This document shows positions 57,601 to 64,000 of a DNA stretch of 64,000 nt, in pieces. The position numbers and the translations under genes are program-made. Each line of letters opens with the position of its first letter. Positions within the stretch are counted from its first letter, which is position 1. Source of the DNA: Bin94 sp965215535 (GTDB lineage Bacteria > Gemmatimonadota > Gemmatimonadetes > Longimicrobiales > Gaopeijiaceae); NCBI GenBank assembly GCA_965215535.1, contig OZ244063.1, forward strand, positions 372,001-436,000, in the 5' to 3' direction. The notes under the pieces were generated by a model. It was given only the letters and a program-made list of their open reading frames with translations. It made no database searches and was not told where the DNA came from.

Positions 57601-58028
57601 CCGGCGAGCACCGTCACGCTCCGGGCGACCGCAAGAAGCCCGATACGCTCGACGGTCAGCTCGTGGGTTCCGGCAGGCACCCCCGCCAGGACGAATCGTC
57701 CCCCCTCCTGGCTCAGAATGCCGATCTCCAGCGCGGGAATGCCAACCTGCGCACCCACGATCGGGAATCCCGTCTCGGCGTCAACCACGCTGCCGGTGAT
57801 GGTGCCGGTGTCCTGGGCCGCCAGGGAGACCGGCGTCAGCGCGCCGGGTGCGCAGAGAGCGAGCGCGCAGAGGGCCGGCAGACAACGGGTCCATCTGGAC
57901 GTTCCAATGCCGCGCGGTTGTCCCGGACGATGGAAAGGGCTGGCGGTCGGGGTGGCGATTCGCATGGGGCGTGGTTTCATTTGAATGAAGTCGGGTTTGA
58001 TTCGGTGGTGGTTCGGTCCCTGTCCCAT
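54687..58028 (-). CDS. TonB-dependent outer-membrane receptor with N-terminal carboxypeptidase-regulatory-like domain
   Basis: This 1113-residue protein has a signal peptide (hydrophobic stretch about residues 50-70 ending PVSLAAQD), a CarboxypepD_reg-like fold (TGTITGSVVDAETGFPIVGAQVGI onward, here split, about 73-150), the plug domain (NLRGIGPSRTLVLLNGRR, then IEVVKEGASAIYGSDAVAGVANFLT), and a long barrel. The plug layout and the GSDAVAGVAN motif are of the SusC/RagA-like and Fe-complex TonB receptor type. The substrate is unknown. The final residues (APPTP) lack the usual terminal aromatic residue. ATG at 58028 has GGAGG six bases upstream, giving an n-region of about 45 residues; a shorter start at an internal Met is possible. 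Confidence 0.92.
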   Translation of the reverse strand: MGQGPNHHRIKPDFIQMKPRPMRIATPTASPFHRPGQPRGIGTSRWTRCLPALCALALCAPGALTPVSLAAQDTGTITGSVVDAETGFPIVGAQVGIPALEIGILSQEGGRFVLAGVPAGTHELTVERIGLLAVARSVTVLAGEAAVVEIRMAPTVLALEGVVVTGTAFSESPVELPYAVAVSGRRTLAEQGSPQAVDFFRNLGSSAGVLGDRQGWYTTRPTAAVAETVASVNLRGIGPSRTLVLLNGRRQVYLPARILGGRFVDVNSFPAIALDRIEVVKEGASAIYGSDAVAGVANFLTRSEFEGIELSGAHEYVADAGQTQVGAIWGVGLGNDFHAVLSAEAVLTRALEPENRDWALRDFTPGSGAWSYTGNPGAFLFPRLNGDESSSEFVNALTDAQFGGWGGVFVDPGCDDFGGHREAETCRFRYQPWDNLIQQSRQVRAFGEINGDLGDRSRIHIEALWAEGTTPDWVTTPSFPPISPYNGAQVIQPGNPGRPVFCQMHGAAAGFASQDDCMNGDWYFYGRLVGNSGPGRSLERGTQTGRIAASLEREIDWLGSEEGRLEFAASYSRASGNANLPAEYAYRKFLAFRGFGGSGCGVSVVVDPSSPSGMALGPLNGAVAGQGNCSWYNPFSNALQFSVQPGSVHLDRPNPAWAPGLANSPELLAWINEVVDLESLSDLLVGDAMLRGALAERRLEYAVGYQFRRVGVAATPNDPGNLALNPCPVPGDRSCIEKAGPFTFTTGHYEYAASQSVHRFFTETRFALGSRISGQAAANYEFHGSVNSFDPKLAMRADLPGPLALRASLQTTFRTPSVDDLNEDRNTSLEYVAEAGIYKAFDTFGNRNLEPERALTWNLGLTLELPRVRSSADYWSYDFRDLIDALPAAGMTRLYAAGGASRAAVQEFVTCPDGRGTGSCDVTAIERVEITHVNWPGIEMSGLDYHLSARFPAGESVVALGVDGTWLNAFSVKALDLNGVEIFTAQDAVGKLNWNNPIAPPLPRWKSRLSAAWHVGDFSAVNYLNLVSGYANEVFPDSEFEQIDRFVTWDLSLLRRTSGSVDLALSAINLLNADPPLVNWEQSYDGFTHDPRGIRLKLSAIWRPQSRFAPPTP

Positions 58029-58424
58029 CTCCTTCCTCCACCTGCGTTTTCCTCCACCGCCGTCCTTTCCGGCATCAGGATTCTTGCAGGATTTCCCCTG
58101 ATGTCAACCCTGCCGGGTTCCTGCCTGTAGTTTGTGAAGCTGAACATTTCGGCAAGGCCAGATGGAAAGGGAGGGGGCCGGATCGACGGCTCTGATCCGT
58201 GATGCACGGACCTCGCGCGATCGGTCGGACATACCCCGAAGTCGGTACATGGTTCGCTGCGGACACGGTATGCTTGCCCGCACGGGTGGCCCGATGCGTG
58301 GCGCTGTCTCCAGCCGCTTGCTGCCGGATCTGCAGCCGGCTGCACCTTACCAGACCCGACCGCGCAGGATAGCTTCTCTTCCATTCCCCCACCCCTCATC
58401 CCCCTTTCCCCCCCGGCCGTCCTC
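58029..58424. other. Divergent intergenic region, TonB receptor versus lepA
   Basis: These 396 bases hold no recognisable gene. On the minus strand there is a promoter candidate for the receptor (58080-58107). A perfect 14-base palindrome, TGCAGCCGGCTGCA (58331-58344), lies about 80 bases before lepA and could be an operator. No riboswitch-like structure was recognised. Confidence 0.5.
58080..58107 (-). promoter_or_regulatory. Promoter candidate for the TonB receptor gene
   Basis: On the minus strand a perfect TTGACA (rc at 58102-58107) is followed after 16 bases by AAGAAT (rc at 58080-58085, 4/6 match to the -10 consensus). It lies about 50 bases before the ATG at 58028, a normal leader length. 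Confidence 0.4.
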
Positions 58425-60233
58425 TTGCGCACCGACCTGATTCGCAACTTCTGCATCATTGCGCACATCGATCACGGCAAATCCACCCTTGCCGACCGCC
58501 TCCTCGAGGCGACCTCGACCGTGGACCGCCGCCGGATGCGCGATCAGGTCCTCGACTCCAACGAGCTCGAGCGCGAGCGCGGAATCACGATCAAGCTGCA
58601 CGCGATCCGCATGACGCACAGGGCCCGCAACGGCCGCGACTACGCCTTCAACCTCATCGACACCCCCGGCCACGTGGACTTCGCCTACGAGGTTTCGCGT
58701 TCGCTGGCGGCCTGCGAGGGCGCGATCCTGGTCGTCGACGCCACCCAGGGAATCCAGGCGCAGACCCTCTCGAACCTCTTCCTGGCGCTTGAAGCTGATC
58801 TGGAGATCATTCCGGTGCTGAACAAGATCGACCTGCCCGGTGCCGAACCCGAAAAGCGGCGGCTGGAGGTGGCCGAGCTGATCGGAATCGACCCCGAAAG
58901 CGTTCTCGAGGCAAGCGCCAAGGAGGGACAGGGAATCAAGGCGATTCTCGAAGCGGTCGTCGAGCGCATTCCCCCTCCGGCGGGCGATGCCGACGCCCCT
59001 CTGCGCGCGCTGATCTTCGATTCTCTCTATGACCGGTACCTGGGGGCGGTTCCCTCGATCCGGCTGGTGGATGGTACCCTGCGCCCGGGAATGACGATCG
59101 CCTTCGGCACCGTCGATGCCCGCTACGAGGTTACCGAGGTCGGGCACATGCAGCTTGGACGCATGCCCGCCCCTGCGCTCGGTCCCGGCGAGGTCGGCTA
59201 CCTGGTGGCGGCCATCAAGGAGGTGGCCGATACCCGGGTGGGCGACACCATCCTCGATGCGGCCAACCCCGCCCCAGACCTCCTCCCCGGTTACCAGGAG
59301 GCCCGGCCGATGGTCTTTGCCGGCCTCTATCCCGCCGATTCCGATGGCTACGGCGAGCTGCGCGACGCCCTCGACCGGTTGCGCCTCAACGACGCTTCGC
59401 TCCACTTCGAGCCCGAAACCTCGAAGGCGCTGGGTTTCGGCTTCCGCTGCGGCTTCCTGGGCCTTCTCCACATGGAGATCGTGCAGGAGCGCCTGGATCG
59501 CGAATTCGGCATTCGCATGGTCACAACCGTGCCCAATGTGAAGTACCGGGTCGAGATGACCGATGGCGCCGAGCTCTGGGTCGAAAACCCCTCCGATCTC
59601 CCCGACCGCGCCCTGGTCGCCTCCGTGTCCGAACCGGTGGTGCGCGCGCACATCATGGTTCCCTCCGAATTCATCGGCAATGTGCAGACGCTCTGTCACG
59701 AGCGGCGGGGAATCTTTCGCGGCATGAGCTACCTGGATCCGCGCCGCGTCGAGATGGATTTCGAGCTCCCGCTGGCCGAGATCGTCCTCGATTTCCACGG
59801 TCGCCTCAAGGGGGGAACCCGCGGGTACGCCGCACTGGACTACGAATTCCAGGAGTACCGCAAGGATGATCTGGTCAAGCTCGATGTGCTGGTCAACCGC
59901 GAGCCCGTCGATGCCTTCTCGGTCATTCTGCACCGCGAAAACGCCTATCGCCACGGCCGCTCCCTGATTCGCAAGCTCCGCCAGCTCATTCCGCGGCAGC
60001 AGTTCGAGGTGGCTCTGCAGGCGGCGATAGGGGGACAGGTGATTGCGCGCGAGAGCGTGCGGGCGCTGCGCAAGAATGTGACCGCCAAGTGCTACGGAGG
60101 CGACATTACCCGCAAGCGCAAGCTCCTGGAGCGCCAGAAGGAGGGGAAGCGCCGGATGAAGCAGGTTGGTTCGGTCGAAATTCCGCAGGAAGCCTTCATG
60201 GCGGTGCTCCAGCTCGACGATCCCGAGGGATGA
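58425..60233 (+). CDS. lepA: Elongation factor 4 (LepA), back-translocating GTPase
   Basis: This 602-residue protein begins at a TTG (58425) that gives the exact family start RTDLIRNFCIIAHIDHGKST. G1 is AHIDHGKST, G2 the ERGITIK loop, G3 DTPGHVDF and G4 NKIDLP, followed by domains II, III and V and the LepA-specific C-terminal domain (YGGDITRKRKLLERQKEGKRRMK). It acts on the ribosome to move mistranslocated or stalled tRNAs back and helps biogenesis. Start codon TTG is the first in-frame start near the family N-terminus and no strong ribosome site is visible. Its stop overlaps the next start (ATGA). Confidence 0.96.
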   Translation: MRTDLIRNFCIIAHIDHGKSTLADRLLEATSTVDRRRMRDQVLDSNELERERGITIKLHAIRMTHRARNGRDYAFNLIDTPGHVDFAYEVSRSLAACEGAILVVDATQGIQAQTLSNLFLALEADLEIIPVLNKIDLPGAEPEKRRLEVAELIGIDPESVLEASAKEGQGIKAILEAVVERIPPPAGDADAPLRALIFDSLYDRYLGAVPSIRLVDGTLRPGMTIAFGTVDARYEVTEVGHMQLGRMPAPALGPGEVGYLVAAIKEVADTRVGDTILDAANPAPDLLPGYQEARPMVFAGLYPADSDGYGELRDALDRLRLNDASLHFEPETSKALGFGFRCGFLGLLHMEIVQERLDREFGIRMVTTVPNVKYRVEMTDGAELWVENPSDLPDRALVASVSEPVVRAHIMVPSEFIGNVQTLCHERRGIFRGMSYLDPRRVEMDFELPLAEIVLDFHGRLKGGTRGYAALDYEFQEYRKDDLVKLDVLVNREPVDAFSVILHRENAYRHGRSLIRKLRQLIPRQQFEVALQAAIGGQVIARESVRALRKNVTAKCYGGDITRKRKLLERQKEGKRRMKQVGSVEIPQEAFMAVLQLDDPEG

Positions 60234-61240
60234 CGCCCCTGGCCGGACAGGGCGCGGGTGTCCAGGGCTCCCGGGCGGCCGCATGGATTGTGGGGGTCGA
60301 TATCGGGGGGACCAATCTTCGGGTTGGGGCGATTCCCGCCGAGGGTGGGGCGCCGGTTGCAGTGCTGCACGCCAGGATGCGGCCCGGGGAGGGGGCCGCG
60401 GCAACCGCCCGGCGCATCGGCGACATGGTGCAGAGGGTGGCCGCACAGTGCGAGGGCGCGGTTGCAGGGGTGGGGGTGGGGGTTCCGGGCCCCCTCGACC
60501 GCGCGCGCGCCGTCGTGCTCGAAACTCCCAATCTGGGGTGGAGCAACGTGCCGCTCGGCGCACTGATCTCCGATGCGACCGCGCTGCCGGTCGCGATCGC
60601 CAACGACGCCGCCTGCTTCGCTCTGGGCGAATGGTGGCTGGGGGCGGGGAAGGGGGTGCGGCGCCTCTTCGGACTGACTCTGGGCACCGGTGTGGGCGGC
60701 GGCATCGTGCTGGATGGCGAGATCTATCATGGAGCTTCGGGCGCGGCGGGCGAGATCGGGCACGCGATCGTCAAAATCGGGGGACGGCGCTGTGGCTGCG
60801 GCCGGCGCGGCTGCCTGGAGGCTTATGCCTCGGGACCCGCGATCGCCAAACGCGCCTCCGCAGCGCTGGTCCGCGGCGCTGGCGAAATCGATTCGCTGCT
60901 CTTCTGCTCCAGCTCTTCCCGGCTCACCGCACGCCAGATCTGCGAAGCGGCGCGGGCCGGCGACGACCTGGCGCAGGGCGTGCTGAACGAGGCCGCCGCC
61001 ATGCTTGCCGTCGCACTCACCAATGTCATCCACCTCCTCAACCCTGACCGGATTGTGATCGGCGGGGGAGTCGCCAACGCCGGCCCCCTTCTGCTCGATC
61101 CCCTGCGGGCGGGTGTGGAGCGCATGGCCCTTGCCTCGGCCGCGCGCCACTGCCGGATCGTTCCCGCCGCTCTCGCCGGAGCCGCCGGCATGGCAGGCGC
61201 CGCTGCCGTCTTCAGACAGACAATGGGGGGTGCGCTCTGA
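60230..61240 (+). CDS. ROK-family sugar kinase (glucokinase-like)
   Basis: This 336-residue protein has the ATP-binding VDIGGTNLRVG near residue 20, ANDAACFALGEWWLGAGKG (sugar and catalytic Asp in this region), the GTGVGGGIVL loop, GEIGH, and the ROK zinc motif CGCGRRGCLE. It most likely phosphorylates glucose or another hexose with ATP. The ATG at 60230 overlaps the lepA stop; an in-frame start further upstream lies within lepA and is rejected. Confidence 0.9.
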   Translation: MTPLAGQGAGVQGSRAAAWIVGVDIGGTNLRVGAIPAEGGAPVAVLHARMRPGEGAAATARRIGDMVQRVAAQCEGAVAGVGVGVPGPLDRARAVVLETPNLGWSNVPLGALISDATALPVAIANDAACFALGEWWLGAGKGVRRLFGLTLGTGVGGGIVLDGEIYHGASGAAGEIGHAIVKIGGRRCGCGRRGCLEAYASGPAIAKRASAALVRGAGEIDSLLFCSSSSRLTARQICEAARAGDDLAQGVLNEAAAMLAVALTNVIHLLNPDRIVIGGGVANAGPLLLDPLRAGVERMALASAARHCRIVPAALAGAAGMAGAAAVFRQTMGGAL

Positions 61241-62229
61241 ACGCTCCCCGCAGGAAACGGCTGGGTGTTCTCGGCACCCTGGCCTGCGACACCATTCACC
61301 CGCCCGGGGGCGCGACCCCGACCCGGGCCTGGGGAGGGATTGCGTATGCGCTCGCCGCATTCGATCATCTTCTGACGCCCGACTGGGGGGTGGCGCCTGC
61401 AATCAGGCTCGGCGCCGATCTCGCCGAATCGGGGTTGGCGCTCCTGGGCTCGCTGCAGCGGGTGGACGACCTGCACTTCGTGCGCATCGTGCCCGAACCG
61501 AACAACCGCGTAGAGCTGCGCTACCGCAATCGAACCGAGCGCCACGAAATCCTCTCAGGCGGCGTTTCGGGATGGTCTCCGGATGACATCGACACCCTTC
61601 TCTCTTCACTTGATGCGATCTATGTCAACTTCATATCCGGTAATGAAATGACACTTCCTGGCGCAACGCGCATCCGCGACCGCATGGAGGGCCCGAGCTG
61701 GGCCGATCTCCACTCGCTCTTCCTGGGCGTCGCAGAGGGGGGCGCGCGCACGCCGCGGCTGTTTCCCCGGGTGCGAAGGTGGGCGCAGTGCTTCGACACG
61801 GTGCAGATGAACGAGCCCGAGTTCGCCCTCTTTGTCCGCGGAATTGCCGGGGCCGGAGCTTCGCGGAACCCCGACCTCGAGATCGCACAAACGCGGGCGG
61901 CGGTTGCAGAAGCGCTGGGCGGTCGCCTGAGCCGGATCGCCGTCACCCGAGGAGAGCAGGGCGTGACGCTCTTCGCGCGGAACGCCGCATCCGGGTCGGC
62001 ACTGCAGCGCACCCGGGTTCCGGTCCCGGGAGGTGGGCAGAGGGAGGGCGACCCCACCGGGTGCGGCGACATCTGGGGGGCGAGCTGTTTCGCCGGACTT
62101 CTGGGGGGATTGGAGACCGTCGCGGCCGCGCGCCGCGCCAACCGGGTCGCATCGCTGAACCCGGCCTGCACCGGAGCGATGGAGATCCACGCCACCCTGG
62201 CGCGCTCCGGCGATGCGTGGAGCCGGTAA
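61237..62229 (+). CDS. PfkB/ribokinase-like carbohydrate kinase, probable CTG start
   Basis: This is a 330-residue protein if translation begins at CTG 61237, which overlaps the stop of the ROK gene (CTGA) and has GGGGGG six bases upstream. The conserved PfkB N-terminal region (RLGVLGTLACDTIHP, then WGGIAYALAA) lies entirely before the first standard start (GTG 61390), so a canonical start would delete the first substrate-binding strands. The catalytic C-terminal motif DPTGCGDIWGASCFAG is intact, with the Asp base in GCGD. GCGD instead of the usual GAGD is a small variation. The substrate is unknown. Confidence in the gene is high, in the start codon moderate. Confidence 0.78.
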   Translation: MNAPRRKRLGVLGTLACDTIHPPGGATPTRAWGGIAYALAAFDHLLTPDWGVAPAIRLGADLAESGLALLGSLQRVDDLHFVRIVPEPNNRVELRYRNRTERHEILSGGVSGWSPDDIDTLLSSLDAIYVNFISGNEMTLPGATRIRDRMEGPSWADLHSLFLGVAEGGARTPRLFPRVRRWAQCFDTVQMNEPEFALFVRGIAGAGASRNPDLEIAQTRAAVAEALGGRLSRIAVTRGEQGVTLFARNAASGSALQRTRVPVPGGGQREGDPTGCGDIWGASCFAGLLGGLETVAAARRANRVASLNPACTGAMEIHATLARSGDAWSR

Positions 62230-62232
62230 GTC

Positions 62233-63117
62233 ATGCGCGTCATCGAGATCCCCGCCTCTCTCGACTACCGCAACCTCGAGACGCTCTACGACCCGCTCGA
62301 CCTCACCAACCCCGAACCCATCCTCTTCGATATGCAACGCCTGCGCTGGATCGATCCGAATGGCATGCTCGTCCTCCTCGCGGCGGGCCGGGTTCTGACC
62401 GATTCGGGCGTCAAGCCGCGCCTCTACCTTCCCGGCAACCGCGAGGTGAACGACTACCTCGATCGCATGGGCTTCCACGAGGCCGCTCTGGAGGTTTTCG
62501 AGATGGGTCCCCGTTCAAGCTGGCAGCGCCGCACGCGCCGCTCCGACGTCCTCCTCGAGATTACCGCAATCACCCGCAACTCCGACGTTCACAAGGTCGT
62601 GGAGCGCGTCCAGGACCGGGCCGGCGCCATCCTGGCCCACACCCTGCACTATCCGATCTCGGCGGTGGTGCAGTTCTCGGTCATCCTCTCGGAGATCTGC
62701 CAGAACATTGTCGAGCACGCCGAAGGACCGGGGTGGGTTGCGGCCCAGGCGTACAACTGGCGGAGGCGGCTGGGGCGCCAGGTGGCGGTCATTGCGGTTG
62801 CCGACATCGGTCGCGGCTTCCGCGCATCGCTCGAGAGCCGGCACGCCGAGCGTCTCGCGGGCGAAGAGGGCGACCGGATGGCGCTCGAGGCCGCCTTCCT
62901 GCACGGCGTCACCCGCTTTCCCGACACCGGCCGCGGCCACGGCATTCAGCAGATTCGCAGACAGGTGGAGCGCTGGAACGGGCTCTTCTCCATTCGCAGC
63001 GGGAGCGCGCGCATCGCCGACATTCCCTCCTGGAGCAGCAAGAAGAGCGGCGAAGAGGGACTGCGCCCATTTCCCGGATCGCAGATCAACATCATCCTGC
63101 CGGAGCGGACCCCATGA
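62233..63117 (+). CDS. STAS-like domain fused to a GHKL ATPase domain
   Basis: This 294-residue protein has an N-terminal STAS-like region (about residues 1-90, ILFDMQRLRWIDPNGMLVLLAAG, with a DPNG where a phospho-acceptor Ser/Thr would be in SpoIIAA-like proteins) and a C-terminal HATPase domain (about 130-290) with N-box ILSEICQNIVEHA, G1 VADIGRGF and G2 GRGHGIQQI. Nothing resembles a His kinase dimerisation domain, so it is more like an anti-sigma-type Ser/Thr kinase fold (RsbW/SpoIIAB) carrying its own antagonist domain. It overlaps the following STAS-like gene by four bases (ATGA). Confidence 0.78.
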   Translation: MRVIEIPASLDYRNLETLYDPLDLTNPEPILFDMQRLRWIDPNGMLVLLAAGRVLTDSGVKPRLYLPGNREVNDYLDRMGFHEAALEVFEMGPRSSWQRRTRRSDVLLEITAITRNSDVHKVVERVQDRAGAILAHTLHYPISAVVQFSVILSEICQNIVEHAEGPGWVAAQAYNWRRRLGRQVAVIAVADIGRGFRASLESRHAERLAGEEGDRMALEAAFLHGVTRFPDTGRGHGIQQIRRQVERWNGLFSIRSGSARIADIPSWSSKKSGEEGLRPFPGSQINIILPERTP

Positions 63118-63719
63118 CCCCGTCGCCCCCGGGATCGCTGCACGTCGATGTCGGCGCCGTCTTCCACGACCGCTTCGCCCCCCGTCTTCCCAATCTGGTG
63201 ACGCGGCCCACCGGCCGGGCCGTACGCGCGGCAATCGAGAGGCGCTGCTCCGGCCCCCTTCCCGAATCCTTCGTTTCGCTCATCGATCTCTCTCGCGTGC
63301 AGGTCCTCGATTTCAGTTGCGCCGACGAGGTGGTCGCCCGCCTCCTGATCCGGTATCTTCGCTCCGACCGTCCCCGGAATGCCTTCTTCGTCTTTCGCGC
63401 GGTCTGCGAAATTCATCGTCACGCGGTCGAGGCCGCACTGGCCAGGCATTCGCTGGCCACGGTCTGCGACTTCGGCGACGGTCGCTTTCACCTGACGGGA
63501 ATGGCCTCCGACGAAGAGCGCGCCATCTGGGAGATCCTCGAAGAGCGGCGCGCGATCGGGCCCAATGCCTGGGCCGAACCCCGGGGCGAAAGGGGGGCAG
63601 CGCTGCTGGCCGGTCTGGCCGAACGCAGGCTGGCGCTCCGCCGGAACGATGGAACTCTTTTGGCGCTGAGCGCGGTGGCGCAGAAGAATCTTCCCGACAG
63701 TGCAGTCGCGCGAAGCTGA
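63114..63719 (+). CDS. STAS-like protein, partner of the upstream STAS-ATPase
   Basis: This 201-residue protein starts with an ATG overlapping the previous stop. The central segment (FVSLIDLSRVQVLDFSCADEVVARLLIRYL) resembles the STAS-like/DUF4325 fold: a strand, the DLS turn and a following helix with DFSCADE. The C-terminal 60 residues are helical with no recognised domain. It has no signal or membrane segment. It is translationally coupled to the ATPase fusion and is a good candidate for its phosphorylation target or binding antagonist. Confidence 0.72.
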   Translation: MTPSPPGSLHVDVGAVFHDRFAPRLPNLVTRPTGRAVRAAIERRCSGPLPESFVSLIDLSRVQVLDFSCADEVVARLLIRYLRSDRPRNAFFVFRAVCEIHRHAVEAALARHSLATVCDFGDGRFHLTGMASDEERAIWEILEERRAIGPNAWAEPRGERGAALLAGLAERRLALRRNDGTLLALSAVAQKNLPDSAVARS

Positions 63720-63780
63720 CAAACGCATTCGATTCCCGACACAACCCCGGAAACACCCCCTTCAGGAGGAGCAGCGGAGA

Positions 63781-64000
63781 TGACGACAGGCAGCAATGGA
63801 ACCCGACCGGTCGGCGCGGGAACGCGCGCCATTCATGGCGGAAAGTCCACAGGACGGCCCGGAGACCCGGTGGTCGAGCCGGTTTTTCGCAGCTCCACCT
63901 TTGTCTGGGCGAGCCCCGACGACAACATCGACCTCATGTACAGTCGCTACGGGAACAACCCCAACCACATCTCGGTGGCCTCCCGGATCGCCGCCCTAGA
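63781..64000 (+). CDS. Cys/Met metabolism PLP-dependent enzyme, 3' end missing
   Basis: The ATG at 63781 has AGGAGG about ten bases upstream. The visible 73 residues (TRAIHGGKSTGRPGDPVVEPVFRSSTF, here with normal split, then DLMYSRYGNNPNH) are the N-terminus of the cystathionine gamma-synthase/gamma-lyase family, with the YSRxxNP substrate-binding motif. Most of the gene, including the PLP lysine, lies beyond the window. It may be cystathionine beta- or gamma-lyase, methionine gamma-lyase or gamma-synthase. Confidence 0.88.

Overview
This 64 kb window comes from a GC-rich, Gram-negative-type bacterial chromosome that is densely packed, mostly in short operons with 4-base ATGA or GTGA overlaps. 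It has a TolC-type outer membrane protein, a TonB-dependent receptor, SurA-like chaperones and many predicted lipoproteins, so there is an outer membrane. It also carries a bacillithiol-type deacetylase, a three-gene proton-translocating transhydrogenase, a short RpoD-like sigma factor, and a 6-bladed beta-propeller lipoprotein beside a thioredoxin-like lipoprotein. This mix fits Gemmatimonadota or a neighbouring FCB-type phylum best. That is inference from gene content, not a phylogeny. I see no rRNA, tRNA, CRISPR array, transposase, integrase or phage gene.

Left part (1-11.2 kb): the 3' end of a phosphohexomutase; a three-gene accessory cassette (beta-propeller lipoprotein, thioredoxin-like lipoprotein, small secreted four-cysteine peptide) with an AT-rich array of TGCACAA repeats before the peptide gene; then on the minus strand a BshB1-like deacetylase, two MacB/FtsX permeases, an HlyD-type adaptor and a TolC-type protein (an export system with no ATPase gene beside it), and a secreted protein of unknown function.

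Middle (11.4-33.2 kb): a very large NtrY-like histidine kinase; the transhydrogenase operon (minus strand); ComM-type AAA protein; SufS-like enzyme; NtrX/NtrC-type regulator; sigma factor; aroB; then an operon of acyl-CoA synthetase, a NYN-LOTUS-LOTUS-HhH protein and 3-methyladenine glycosylase; an NhaC-type antiporter; and etfB-etfA.

Right part (33.2-64 kb): M23 peptidase-moeA and a small outer membrane barrel (minus); a zinc-ribbon membrane protein; an 81-residue ORF coupled to acs, a 137-residue protein, guaB and a LysM lytic transglycosylase (plus); a long minus-strand run of DUF58 protein, BatA-like protein, mfd, two peptidyl-prolyl isomerases, pdxA and holB, with moaC downstream; a large TonB-dependent receptor (minus); then lepA, a ROK kinase, a PfkB-like kinase with no canonical start codon, a STAS-ATPase fusion and a STAS-like partner; and the start of a Cys/Met-metabolism PLP enzyme running off the right edge.

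The most unusual pieces are the small-peptide cassette with its repeat array (1.4-3.6 kb), the STAS/GHKL pair (62.2-63.7 kb), the NYN-LOTUS-HhH protein (27.3-29.1 kb) and the probable CTG start of the PfkB-like gene (61.2 kb).
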